Part shown: one piece after another, positions 40,253-50,222 of the stretch | How the letters are laid out: every line of letters starts with the position of its first letter | Position numbering within the stretch: position 1 is the stretch's first letter | Assembly (NCBI GenBank): GCA_023078555.1 | Contig: CM041200.1 | Location: 744,001-808,000, forward strand | Reading direction: 5' to 3' | Origin: Ulva prolifera | Lineage: Eukaryota > Chlorophyta > Ulvophyceae > Ulvales > Ulvaceae | DNA: 64,000 nucleotides | The notes under the pieces: generated by a model | Databases searched by the model: none | What the model was told of the DNA's origin: nothing | Seen by the model: the letters and a program-made list of their open reading frames with translations, nothing else | Translations under genes and position numbers: made by a program

Positions 40253-43200
40253 CTAAGTCTCCACTAGCTGGAGTTTATTACGAACTTCTATTAAAGCAGG
40301 TCCGGGCAGCACTTTAGTAAACACATCCGCTAACTGATCCACAGTGCCCACCCATGCTACCTTAAGTTCATCCATCTGGACATATTCCCGCACTCGCAAG
40401 TGCCGCACACGAATGTGCTTGGATCTGTCAGAGGACACAGCATTTACTGCCAAGATATTGGCACTTTTATTATCACCCCACAGAGTTGGCTTATACGGGA
40501 CGAGCTTTAGGTCGAGAAGCAACTGCTTCACCCACATCAGCTCGTTGGCTGTTGCACTCATCGCAATGAGCTCAGCCTCTGTTGTATCCCCTGCCACTAT
40601 ACTCTGTTTCTTCGAGCGCCAGAGAACACAGTTCCCATACACTCGAAGAACCATACCAGATACACTCTTCAAATCAGCAGAGTTCGCAAAATCTGCATCA
40701 GAAAAAGCTTCTAACAGGCACCCATGCCCCACAGAGCCTACAAATTGTATTCCTAAATTCTTTGTGGACTGCAGGTATCTCAGAACGTGTTGCACAGCCA
40801 ACCAATGTTCCTTCAGACTACTGGACATGTGCCGGGCCAGGGCATGTGCCACGTAGCTGAGGTCAGGTCGTGTCACTCCTGCAATGTACTGGATGCTTCC
40901 TACAGCACTCATGAACCTGGAATGCTCAGCAGCACTGGCTTTCTCCAGGTCCGGGTGCTCTTTCACACTCCTCAGTTGTTGCCGCGGCACTAACGGAGTG
41001 GGAGACTTTCGACAATCAGACATACTATACTTTTCAAGCAGGCTATGGATTTTGTTTCGCTGTGTCATGGTGATTGTCTTGGCCTTACGATCACGCATGA
41101 TCTCAGTGCCAAGTGCCCATGCTAGTTCACCCAGGTCTCTGCCTTCAAATTTTGTGAGAATTATGTCGACAAGTTCTTGCAGCCCCGCAGTGCCGCTGAA
41201 TATGAACAAGTCGTCGACCCACAGAAAAATAAAACATAGACCAGATGTTCTAACATACAGTCCGGGATCACTTTGTGCGCACACAAATCCCATCTCTGCT
41301 AAGACCTTTATTAAAGCTTTATGCCACTCGCGAGCAGCTTGCTTCAGGCCATACAGGGTTTTATGCAATCTCCATACACGTGCTGTCCCGTCAGTGAAGT
41401 ACGGGGGCTGTTCAACGAACACTTCCTCCTCCAGCTCACCATTCAGAAAAGCACACTGTATATCTATGTGTCTAATTTCTAAATCTGCCTGAGCAGCAAC
41501 TGACAGCAACACACGAAGTGTCGCATAGCTCCCAACAGGTGACCAAGTCTCAAAAAAGTCTACACCCTCTACCTGAGAAAAACCCCGCGCTACATAGCGT
41601 GCCTTGTAGCGCTGAATCTCCCCCGCGGGCCCACGCTTGATCTTGAGCACCCATTTGCCCGAGATAGCCCGTTTGCCCGCAGGCAGATAGCACAACCCGA
41701 AGGTTCCGTGCTCACCCAGTGCATCTACCTCCTCCTGCATGGCGCGCAGCCATGCATCCCTGTCCGGACCCGCAAGTCCTTCCTTCATAGAAGGCATATC
41801 AGGGTCGGAGGAGGCCTTCTGCTTCCTGGCGGCAGCTGCTCGGCGCGACCCACGACGCTGAACACTCTGCTGCTCACCAGACTCCACATGCTGAGGCTTC
41901 AGGCCTGCACAGGACACTCCACAGTCAGCCGCGGCTGATGTGTCCTGGCTGCAAGCTGAAACTTCAATAGCAGCAACAACTGTTTCACTACTAGCATTAG
42001 AGCCCGCAGGCTCATTCATATGCACAGCTGCTACATCCGCAGCCAATGGAACAAGGCGTCTGCGTACAAGGGGATTGATTTTTATGCGGGGCAAGGCGGC
42101 TGGAATGGCCCTCACCTCGTCAGGCAAATCAACCCCGACAGCGGCTGAGGGGTCCGGGCCCTCTCCCCCTAATTCGGACCCGGTCTCCACCTCATCTGGC
42201 TCATCCTCCCAGAAAGGCCTCGGCGCCTCTGCTCCTCGCAGGGGCGGAGCAACTGCCCCCGCGCCAGATGCTGAGGCCGCAGCCGAATTACTCCCTGAGC
42301 GGACCCGCTGAGCCTCCAGATTCTGATGAGCCGCAGCTCTTTCATCATCTGAGACGGTGTAGTCCATGCGCTGTTCATCGTCGTCATCATAGATGCCAGG
42401 ACTGTCGTCATCCTCCTCCATGTCGTCATCAGACGCACTGACAGACACAGGAACGGGGAACGCAACGTCTACACCTGGGTCGTGCAATGCAGCAGCACGT
42501 GTGGGCACATAACGAGTTGTGCGCGAGGGACCAGCCTCCAAATGACGCAGTTCACCACGTGCACGGGGAGGGGGGATGACGTCAGGATGGGCTGCAGCCC
42601 TGGACATCGCACGCGTGCGATGCAGAGCTGCTCTGGCTATTTCCGGTGTGTCCCGAGCAGGGTCACGCCGAATTATCTCCGCAGAGTCGCCATACCCAAG
42701 CCGAGGTGAATATGCCGTGGGGTTTGGCTCCGGGTTGTCTTGTCGGAACGTCATGTCCATGACAGGAACCCTACCGTGCCCAGGGGGGGTGTGGAGCTGG
42801 TCACGCAGACGGCGCAGCACTCCCCCATCATATGTGTGGTCAGACAGGAAATTAGGAACATCGCTGTCTGTCACACGTTCACCCTCGTTATCCCCCTCAA
42901 AGACAACCGTGTAGGAGTTCGCAAACTCCGCAGGCTCTCTTTTGTCCACGACGGCGGACGCATCGTACTTGCGTACGTGGCGGATCATCTGATCCGCAGT
43001 GCACATGATCTGGCGCACAACAAACACCCTACCCCCAGGAACATCCTGGGCGTACACACGCTGCATGCTGGGGCCCAGCCCAGCCCCGACCCAATGTGCT
43101 AACACACCCCTAGGGGACAACTTCCGCAGCTTGTCATCCCTGGGATATGCATACACCTCAACCCCCCATGGACGCTGCTGCTGCAGCAAATCCTGGAACA

Positions 43201-45889
43201 CCTCAACGGAGGTGTCCCTGAAAAAAGACATATAAGGAATTATATCCTTATCACACGACCGCACTAGAAACTCATCTAACTCAGTACTTGCAAGCAATTT
43301 ATACTTGCGTTGCTCCTCCTCTTTCAACTTGTCGCGCTCGGCCTTTTTCATGCGCTTTCCTTGACCCTTTTCAGCCTCAGCCACGTCCGCCGCAGCGTTT
43401 ATGGCCATCTGAGCTTTCTGGGATTTCAGGATACGTGCCAGCTTGTCATGGTACAGCGCCGAACACGGCGTCAGATTGTGACCATGGACAACACTGGCAA
43501 GGCATTCAATCCACAGGAACAGAGGGAGGCCACTCGCAAGCAGCACAGCACGGAGTGCCTCAAAGGCGACTCCTATCCTCCGCTCGATCATGCCATTACA
43601 GCGATGATCAGCTGTGGGGGTAGTGCGGTGAGTGATGCCGCGACGTTGGAGGTAGAGCTTTAAGGCCTCGACCATAAACTCTCCCCCTTTGTCTGTGTGA
43701 AGGATGCGCACACCCGGTTCACCTGGCTTCACCACATTTACCCTAATGCGCTCTATGATATAAGAGATCATGGCCGCAGCCTCACTCTTTTTGCGCAGAC
43801 CGACCACGAAAGTATAACGAGTAAAAGCACACATCACAAACAAGACATATTTCACACCCCCAATTCCTACTGGAGTGACAGGACCAGCTAGATCGGCATG
43901 CAGTTGCTCGCCAGGGTATTTCGCCTGGCCCATGAGCTCACGGTCATTGGCAGAGAATTTACCCGCAGGTACTTTGCCAATTCTGCAGCCATGACATCTA
44001 TTTCCGAAAGGTTCGGAATCGACACTCAAATTCAAACCACCATAAAACTCAGCGTTCGACTGCATACGCTTGAGCACCCAGTTCGACTGGTGAAAAGACA
44101 AATGTGCTATAAAAGCAGGGTTCAGCAAATACGCATCATGTGGGACCTCGGCTCCCCCAGCATTGGGGCGCGCAAGATCAACAGCCGCAACTGCCACATG
44201 ATGCCATTGTTGCTGGTCCGCGACCATGCAGGTCGGACTGCTCTGGTTAGACCAGACCACCCCCCTATTGACAGGCCCACCGACGAGAATGGGCTTAGTT
44301 TCCACAGCCATTTTGAACGCAAACACAGGGTGACCATCAACATCTAGTTCCTGACATTTGACGTCATCCTCTACGTCGGTGGCCATGTCACCAAGACCCG
44401 GGACATACAACACATTTCTACGCGTGTCTAGGAACATTTGTTCGTGTCTAAGACACATTGTACTAAGCAGGTTGTACGGACATTCAGGAGCATAGTATAC
44501 ACCAGGGATCTCGACATCTAACGGATGGTTTTGACCATGCTTATCCACGTAAGTACCCAGGTTCACCAAAATGGTTCCCCTGCCCATGATAGAAAGCTGC
44601 CCAGGTCCCGCGAGATTGGCAACTTTCTGACACGGACCGTACTCAGTGAACATTTCACGATTCCCTACTATGTGCATGTCCGACCCACTATCTACAATAA
44701 TGTTCCATGGCAGAGACGCGTCAGGCATTGGATATTGCTCAGGCATCTCAACCGCACACACATCTTTGGCCGCAGCCTGCTTGCGTTGGGGGCAGTTCGC
44801 ACGCAAATGTCCCTTCTTCTTGCAGAAGAAACAGGTCCTGGTCTCCTCGCGAGGAGCCTGGCCAGCCCCAAGAGCGGCGACCACAGGACCATCACCACGG
44901 GGTTGCTTTCGCCAGCCTTGGCCTGGTTTGCCCGCGGGCGCCCCAGACCTAGCCTGCAGCTGCCGCTGTTGCTTCAGCAAATCGGCATGTTCGGTCAAAC
45001 GTGAAATTATGACATGAGGGGAGGAGTGAAGAACTTCGCCGCGCACGGCATTGAACTCCTCCCCCACCTCTAACAGTTTGAGTCTGAGCCATCGCTGGCC
45101 CACATCGGCACCTAGTGCCTCCAGTTGAGTGTACACACTCATAACATCACCACAATAAGACGCGACATCTCTATTGTTCTGTGACAAAGAATTAAACCGG
45201 CTCCACAACCTGTGGATCTCGGCTTCGGTGCTGGGCCTATACTTGGCAGTAAGGTAGGCCCAGGCCTCGCACAAATGCGACATTCGATAGACAGTCGTTC
45301 TATCAGCGTCGGGCAAAGACATAAGGACCTGTGTCCTCGCCCTAGCATGAACACGCTGTTCGTCCGCAGACGGTGCGTGCTGCAACAGATGGTCTAACTC
45401 AAACTGTCCTAACCACAAAAAGACTTTCTGTTCGTACGCAACGAAACTTTCGGTCTTATGATTCCACTCAGGCAGTTTTCCCTTTGTCAAATCAGGCTCG
45501 TTACGCCCCCGAGACGCTCGCAGCGCTTCGGTCAACGTTTCAAGCGTGATAAACGACTCAGCGTGACTTGAATCATTCACGACATGAGAAGGATTGGGCA
45601 CCTGCTGACTGCTGTGCCCAGTCTGAGAGGAAGACCGTGGCCGGACCACTCGTCCACCACGGAGCAGCATGCCCTCGGGCTGCTCTCCACCAGGGAGCTG
45701 CTGTTGAGCGCCCCTGTCGACGATAGGCTGCTGATCAGCCTCGCCGCGATTCTCCTCGCGAGAAGAGTTTGAAGCTGAGCGGTTGGAGTGAGACATCCTA
45801 CAGTAGAACAGGCGGTTGTGCGTCGCGCGCAGCAACGAAGCAAAGGTTTGGCTCGCAAGCCGTCGGATTGGAAAAATAAGCGAACGCAT
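40253..45889 (-). CDS. Copia gag-pol polyprotein of the young family-1 element
   Basis: A single open frame of 1878 codons on the minus strand. The likely gag start is a Met at about codon 32 (45796). In order: gag (about 32-345), a zinc knuckle CFFCKKKGHLRANC (353-366), aspartic protease VDSGSD (about 399-404), integrase with HTDKGGEF, a long acidic Ser/Ala-rich linker, reverse transcriptase (KWVLKIKRG start, WVDDLF catalytic box) and RNase H (TEAELIAMS, then WGDNKSANIL). The order protease-integrase-RT-RNase H defines Ty1/copia. The frame appears unbroken. Confidence 0.93.
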   Translation of the reverse strand: MRSLIFPIRRLASQTFASLLRATHNRLFYCRMSHSNRSASNSSREENRGEADQQPIVDRGAQQQLPGGEQPEGMLLRGGRVVRPRSSSQTGHSSQQVPNPSHVVNDSSHAESFITLETLTEALRASRGRNEPDLTKGKLPEWNHKTESFVAYEQKVFLWLGQFELDHLLQHAPSADEQRVHARARTQVLMSLPDADRTTVYRMSHLCEAWAYLTAKYRPSTEAEIHRLWSRFNSLSQNNRDVASYCGDVMSVYTQLEALGADVGQRWLRLKLLEVGEEFNAVRGEVLHSSPHVIISRLTEHADLLKQQRQLQARSGAPAGKPGQGWRKQPRGDGPVVAALGAGQAPREETRTCFFCKKKGHLRANCPQRKQAAAKDVCAVEMPEQYPMPDASLPWNIIVDSGSDMHIVGNREMFTEYGPCQKVANLAGPGQLSIMGRGTILVNLGTYVDKHGQNHPLDVEIPGVYYAPECPYNLLSTMCLRHEQMFLDTRRNVLYVPGLGDMATDVEDDVKCQELDVDGHPVFAFKMAVETKPILVGGPVNRGVVWSNQSSPTCMVADQQQWHHVAVAAVDLARPNAGGAEVPHDAYLLNPAFIAHLSFHQSNWVLKRMQSNAEFYGGLNLSVDSEPFGNRCHGCRIGKVPAGKFSANDRELMGQAKYPGEQLHADLAGPVTPVGIGGVKYVLFVMCAFTRYTFVVGLRKKSEAAAMISYIIERIRVNVVKPGEPGVRILHTDKGGEFMVEALKLYLQRRGITHRTTPTADHRCNGMIERRIGVAFEALRAVLLASGLPLFLWIECLASVVHGHNLTPCSALYHDKLARILKSQKAQMAINAAADVAEAEKGQGKRMKKAERDKLKEEEQRKYKLLASTELDEFLVRSCDKDIIPYMSFFRDTSVEVFQDLLQQQRPWGVEVYAYPRDDKLRKLSPRGVLAHWVGAGLGPSMQRVYAQDVPGGRVFVVRQIMCTADQMIRHVRKYDASAVVDKREPAEFANSYTVVFEGDNEGERVTDSDVPNFLSDHTYDGGVLRRLRDQLHTPPGHGRVPVMDMTFRQDNPEPNPTAYSPRLGYGDSAEIIRRDPARDTPEIARAALHRTRAMSRAAAHPDVIPPPRARGELRHLEAGPSRTTRYVPTRAAALHDPGVDVAFPVPVSVSASDDDMEEDDDSPGIYDDDDEQRMDYTVSDDERAAAHQNLEAQRVRSGSNSAAASASGAGAVAPPLRGAEAPRPFWEDEPDEVETGSELGGEGPDPSAAVGVDLPDEVRAIPAALPRIKINPLVRRRLVPLAADVAAVHMNEPAGSNASSETVVAAIEVSACSQDTSAAADCGVSCAGLKPQHVESGEQQSVQRRGSRRAAAARKQKASSDPDMPSMKEGLAGPDRDAWLRAMQEEVDALGEHGTFGLCYLPAGKRAISGKWVLKIKRGPAGEIQRYKARYVARGFSQVEGVDFFETWSPVGSYATLRVLLSVAAQADLEIRHIDIQCAFLNGELEEEVFVEQPPYFTDGTARVWRLHKTLYGLKQAAREWHKALIKVLAEMGFVCAQSDPGLYVRTSGLCFIFLWVDDLFIFSGTAGLQELVDIILTKFEGRDLGELAWALGTEIMRDRKAKTITMTQRNKIHSLLEKYSMSDCRKSPTPLVPRQQLRSVKEHPDLEKASAAEHSRFMSAVGSIQYIAGVTRPDLSYVAHALARHMSSSLKEHWLAVQHVLRYLQSTKNLGIQFVGSVGHGCLLEAFSDADFANSADLKSVSGMVLRVYGNCVLWRSKKQSIVAGDTTEAELIAMSATANELMWVKQLLLDLKLVPYKPTLWGDNKSANILAVNAVSSDRSKHIRVRHLRVREYVQMDELKVAWVGTVDQLADVFTKVLPGPALIEVRNKLQLVET

Positions 45890-46091
45890 TCGCTTTTCTC
45901 AGCGCTAATCATTTGAAACAGCTGCTCGAATTGTATCTGATAACAATATGCTACGAGACAGCTAATGATATCTGCGCTTATTGACCGCAGTCTAAGCGCC
46001 GACAGAACAGTGGAATGCCCCGCCGAGTCTGCGCGCAGACATTGGCCGATGACTCCCTGAACAAGACCATACAAAGACATAACGTAAACGA

Positions 46092-46103
46092 TCATCGATA
46101 CCA
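46092..46103 (-). promoter_or_regulatory. Primer-binding site of the young family-1 element
   Basis: Directly beside the 5' LTR, the minus strand reads TGGTATCGATGA. It starts with TGG, as expected for pairing with a tRNA CCA end. Confidence 0.75.
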
Positions 46104-46450
46104 TGTTAGAAAGTCACTCTATCTGTCAGGTCAGACACGCAGTCTTAGGTCAGGTCAAGTAGTCAGCATTCCATACCTGCTGCGCACAGAGGTAGAACCA
46201 AGGAATGCGGGAGGAGACAGGGTACAGCTAGTACCGTGAAACAGTAAAGAGAATGGTTACAGCTCTTAGTGTGCACTGCAATATATGCACACTACAAACA
46301 CTCGAGGGTCACGCCGGGAAACCCTCGCAGGATCTCTCTCGATACCTCGATACGATCCTGGCTGGCGGCTTACCCCTGCACGTGATCCGCAGATCGTGCA
46401 TGGATGCACCTGTCACCACGCTGCTGCCCGCAGGCTCATGCATTGTGACA
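46104..46450 (-). repeat. LTR of the young family-1 element (5' LTR in element sense)
   Basis: 347 bp, TG...CA, apparently identical to 39889-40235. It carries the element's promoter in the minus sense. Confidence 0.95.
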
Positions 46451-47287
46451 AGCAGCAGAGTGCTTAGCGTTGTGGGTCGCGCAGAGCGGCTGCCGCCAGG
46501 AAGCAGAAGGCCTCTGACCCTGAAATGCCTTCTATGAAGGAAGGGCTTGCGGGTCCGGACAGGGATGCATGGCTGCGTGCCCTACATGTGGAGGTGGATT
46601 GCACTGGGCGAGCACGGAACTTTCGAGTTGTGCTATCTGCCTGCGGGCAAACGGGCTATCTCCGGCAAGTGGGTGCTTAAGATTAAGTGTGGGCCTGCGG
46701 GTGAAATTCAGCGTTACAAGGCACGATATTAGCTCGTGGTTTTTCTCAGGTAGAAGGGATAGATTTCTTTTTGACCTCGTCCCTGTCGGTAGTTCTGCGG
46801 CGCTGCGTGTGTTGATGTCCATTGCTGCTCCAGAGGATTTGGAGATTAACACGTAGACATCCACTGTGCGTTTCTGAATGGTGAGCTAGAGGATGAAATG
46901 TTTGTTGAACACTGTTCAATGAACAGCCCCCGTACTTTCAGACGAGACGGCGCGTGTATGGAGGTCGCGTAAAACCTTGTATACCCTGTGGCTGAAGCAG
47001 TTGCTTCTACATGTGAAGCTTGTGCCCCATAAACCGACTCCGTGGGGTGACAATCAGAGTGCCAATATTTTGGCTGTGAATGCTGTGTCCACTGACAGAT
47101 CCAAGCACATTCGTGGGCGGCACTTGCGAGTGCGGGAATATGTTCAGATGAATGAATCGAGGGAAGAATGGGTTGGCACGGTTGACCATTTAGCAAATGT
47201 GTTTACCAAAGTGCTGCACGGTTTTGCTCTAAAGGATGTTCGTAATAAACTCCAGCTAGTGGAGACGTAGCAGGGTTTATGGGGGAA
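46451..47287 (+). mobile_element. Decayed family-1 Ty1/copia copy, right part
   Basis: Continues the copy interrupted at 39888: the linker end, RT start (CYLPAGKRAISGKWVLKIK) and, after internal loss, the RNase H end (NQSANILAVNAVSTDRSKH, LANVFTKVL). It has many breaks and lacks most of the RT. Confidence 0.85.
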
Positions 47288-47625
47288 GGTCACAATGCAT
47301 AAGCCTACGGGCAGTAGTGTGGTGACAAGTGCACCCGTGCACGATCGATCCGCGTATCGAGGTAGGCCGCCAGAGGAATTGTCCCGGTGTATCGAGGGAG
47401 ATCCTGGCGTGGATCTGCCGCCGTGATCTCGAACTGTAGGTTTGCATATATGAATGTGCACACTGTGATCTGTAACCATTCTGTTTACTGTTTCACGGTA
47501 TTTAGCATCTTCCCTAAGTACTTCAAGGTTCCACCTCCGTGTGCAGCAGGTATGAAGTGCAGGCTGCCCTGACGTGACCAGAGACGAGACTGTGCGTCTG
47601 ACCTGAATAGATAGTGTTTCCGACA
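47288..47625 (+). repeat. 3' LTR of the decayed family-1 copy
   Basis: About 338 bp, clearly related to the 347-bp family-1 LTRs, with numerous differences and an altered first base. Its divergence shows that this copy is much older than the two other family-1 elements. Confidence 0.85.
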
Positions 47626-47829
47626 AAAGCATCGCGCGCGTCAACAACCACTCCCACATCGACCGCTTTCGGGAACTTGAACACTCCACCATCGACCTAT
47701 CACCATCAGCCACACACGTCTGCCAGAGGACGAAGAGCTTCTCATCTCCGGGGAGATCTCTCGCCGACGACTGACGACTGTGGCAGAGTAGATGAGGTGA
47801 GGGTCCGCGACATGGAAATATAGCATCAA

Positions 47830-48420
47830 CTCAACTCTGCCGCGGCGGGATCAACTGGCCCGTTGCGAGGGGCCATGCGAGATGTTGGGGGACCCATCCC
47901 CAGGGGTTCAAGCGAACGGGCTACATCTCGCATCTTAAAGCATGGGATGGACTCTATGCGCGAGCATCTGGGTGGATTCATCTCTAGGGGAGAGGTCAAT
48001 TTGGCCCCAAACTCACTTGTCGCTGAGGAGTCCATGCATCCTGCTAAAGAAGTTAGTTTGGATTTGCATGGCATTGTTGCTGACGCCCAAGGGCAGGATG
48101 CGCGGACGGCCCAAATTGACACAAATGAAACCCGCTTGTACGAAAGTGCTTAATTGCACATGTAGATGTTGCCATCGTAGAAGCTAGTGGTGATGTAGAG
48201 CATCGCACAGTGAGTGAGCATACGGTAGCACTAAAGGATGCCGAATCAAGCATGTTGGCTACGGCTGAAAGTGTAGTGGCTCATGCAGAGGTGATCAAGC
48301 ATGGGGACCTTGATGGTGGCAAGTCGGCCCAACGACATTCATCCCCGTGGGTTGCTGCCATTAAGAAGAGGATGCCTTTAGATCCCAATAGCTCGCCTTG
48401 GAAACAGGCCTGAGATGGAG
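47830..48420 (+). mobile_element. Family-2 Ty1/copia fragment (linker before RT), decayed
   Basis: The plus-strand translation matches the family-2 linker: DVGGP, GGFISRGEVN, ESMHPAKEVSLD, HGDLDGGKSAQRHSS, DPNSSPWKQA. It is the same subfamily as the fragment at 34880-35350, but in the opposite direction and on the other side of the family-1 nest. Broken. Confidence 0.8.
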
Positions 48421-48447
48421 AAGATGCCGAGAATGGGTTCATGTATT

Positions 48448-48790
48448 TGTCACAATGCGTGAGTCTGCGGGCAGCAGTGTGGTGACAGGTGCGCCCATGC
48501 ACGATCGATCCGCGGATCCCGTGTAGGGGTTTGCCGCCAGAGGGATTGTCCCGGTGTATCGAGGGAGATCGGAGCGTGCATCTTCCGCCGTAATCTTGAC
48601 TTGTAGGTGTGTATATATGGATGTGCACACTGTGATCCGTAACCATTGTTTCTATTGTTTCACGGTATTAGCGTCACCTCCCGCATTCCTCGAATCTACC
48701 TCTGTGCGCAAAAGGTATGGGATGCTGGCTACATGCCCTAACTTGTATTCAGACTACGCGTCTGACTTGCACAAGATATTGTTTCCGACA
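48448..48790 (+). repeat. Solo family-1 LTR
   Basis: 343 bp, TG...CA, with clear similarity to the family-1 LTRs. It is flanked by GTATT at 48443-48447 and 48791-48795. No internal sequence is attached, so it is the scar left by recombination between the two LTRs of a former element, which had landed in the family-2 fragment. Confidence 0.85.
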
Positions 48791-49230
48791 GTATTGCCTC
48801 ATTGCATTGCAGTACATCCCTTGATTTGTGCATAGCCGACGTACGACCTGCGGGCTCCACAAGTAATGGCTCTGCAACCCACTAGGCAGCTTGATGAATG
48901 CAACACATCTAGATCCTTGATCATAACAGTCGCTACCGAAGACGGCTTATCCGAAGTTTACGACAACAGGCCTTGAATGAACAAGACGATCCGACGACCA
49001 CTGTTAACAGATACCCGCGTCGTCCGTGCATGCGCTCATGCGCTGACGTGGGGATTGTTTCCGGAAGCTTCTAGAACACTCTTATGCATCTCCATGCATG
49101 TCTGTGACGTATCGTCACAACAATCAATTGGGTCAGCGCGGACGGAATTCGCCGCCCGTATTATTATACCCACCACGGGGTGCCCTCGCCACTCCCGCTG
49201 GCGTGGGATATATATTGACAGAACTAAGCA
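48791..49230. other. Unassigned DNA with a TATA-like motif near its end
   Basis: No coding family seen. GGGATATATATTGACAG at about 49206-49222 resembles a promoter TATA box facing the ORF that follows. Confidence 0.35.
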
Positions 49231-49838
49231 CCTTGTTCATCAATGAAGCAAGAACAACACGGACAACCTCTCGTTGATCACAAGGAAAGATAGCGTTGCT
49301 TTTGCGGCCGAAAAGCATGCAGGTATCATGGCCCATCCAATCAGTGCTGCATTGCCGGACTTGTCCATCGCGATAGACGTACGAGACTTGCAACTAGAAC
49401 CTCAAGAATATATTGAGTCCACGTCTTGTTCTAGCATTTGTTGGACCGTTGATTTTCGTAAGGATACAATTGCTTGTTGTGAGGATGTCAACAACGTCGT
49501 GCAAGTTTTCAAGCTCGCTAAGGAAAGGTTGGGCAATTGTAGGATACATGAGCACAAGCAGGCAGCTGGTAAGAAAACCACGTTGAACCACACCTATGTT
49601 TGCAATTTCGGTCTCGGCCGATGGACACCAAGCAAAGAAAAACAGAATGGCTGGCTGGGGCATACGCTGCTAATTTGGCTGGAAAGGCACATCAAACAGT
49701 TGATGTCAATGGTCCTCCTCGAGTAGCCAAGAATGCCAGCGGTATTGTAGTGACATGCTATGGTTGCAAGTACAAGCTGCACTACCGGATGTTTCTCAAC
49801 CATCCTAGTGGCTTGTACATTGTGTTGCACGATCAAGG
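49231..49838 (+). pseudogene. Piece of an unrecognised ORF, possibly a DNA-transposon (MULE/FAR1-like) N-terminus
   Basis: Two overlapping open segments in different frames read through about 600 bp. Notable parts are FKLAKERLGNCRIHEH, TYVCNFGLGR and VTCYGCKYKLHYRMF, then LYIVLHDQG. The spaced Cys pair followed by a His-rich end loosely resembles the N-terminal zinc-binding region of Mutator-like transposases and FAR1 proteins, but I am not sure. The frame change between the two segments means it is broken or contains an intron. The left LTR of the family-2 element cuts it off at 49838. Confidence 0.35.
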
Positions 49839-50213
49839 TGTTATAAACGAGAACCTATTATGTGTGCATTAGGAGGTTAGTAGTGCCTATACCTGGAGAG
49901 CCGCCAGGTCGTACGAAAGGTCACTACACAGATCAGGGAGAATACTGCACTGGATGCAAGACAGTGCAGGAACCTATGGAAGATGTAAGAGAAAGGTTAC
50001 TTCAGACTTGGACGCATACGACTATATGCGACCATTCGTGCATGTCTACCGTGACCCAATGACAATGGCCCGGGGCGAGCCGCTCACGGAGCGCCCCAAG
50101 TATGCTCATGCATACTATCCTAACATAACACGGGTTGGGCCCTTGGCCACCATACCCATGCGCAGACTTGCGCGTCATGCATTGCAGGTGTACCTAGACA
50201 CTGATTTATGACA
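49839..50213 (-). repeat. LTR of the family-2 element (3' LTR in element sense)
   Basis: 375 bp, TG...CA, about 99% identical to 62947-63321. Unrelated to the family-1 LTR. Confidence 0.93.
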
Positions 50214-50222
50214 CTCCCCTAG
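50214..50222 (-). promoter_or_regulatory. Polypurine tract of the family-2 element
   Basis: The minus strand reads TAGGGGAG directly before the 3' LTR. Confidence 0.6.

Larger units (their letters stand above)
39889..46450 (-). mobile_element. Family-1 Ty1/copia retrotransposon, looks whole, young
   Basis: It is bounded by two 347-bp LTRs that begin TG and end CA and appear identical by eye. The 5-bp target repeat AGCAG lies on both sides (39884-39888 and 46451-46455). One long gag-pol frame lies inside on the minus strand. A primer-binding site and a polypurine tract sit next to the LTRs. It is inserted in an older family-1 relative of opposite orientation. Identical LTRs point to a very recent insertion. 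Confidence 0.95.

Noticed and set aside
40344-45017. Many plus-strand ORFs of 60-200 codons
   Set aside because: They are antisense shadows of the 1878-codon gag-pol frame of the young copia element.
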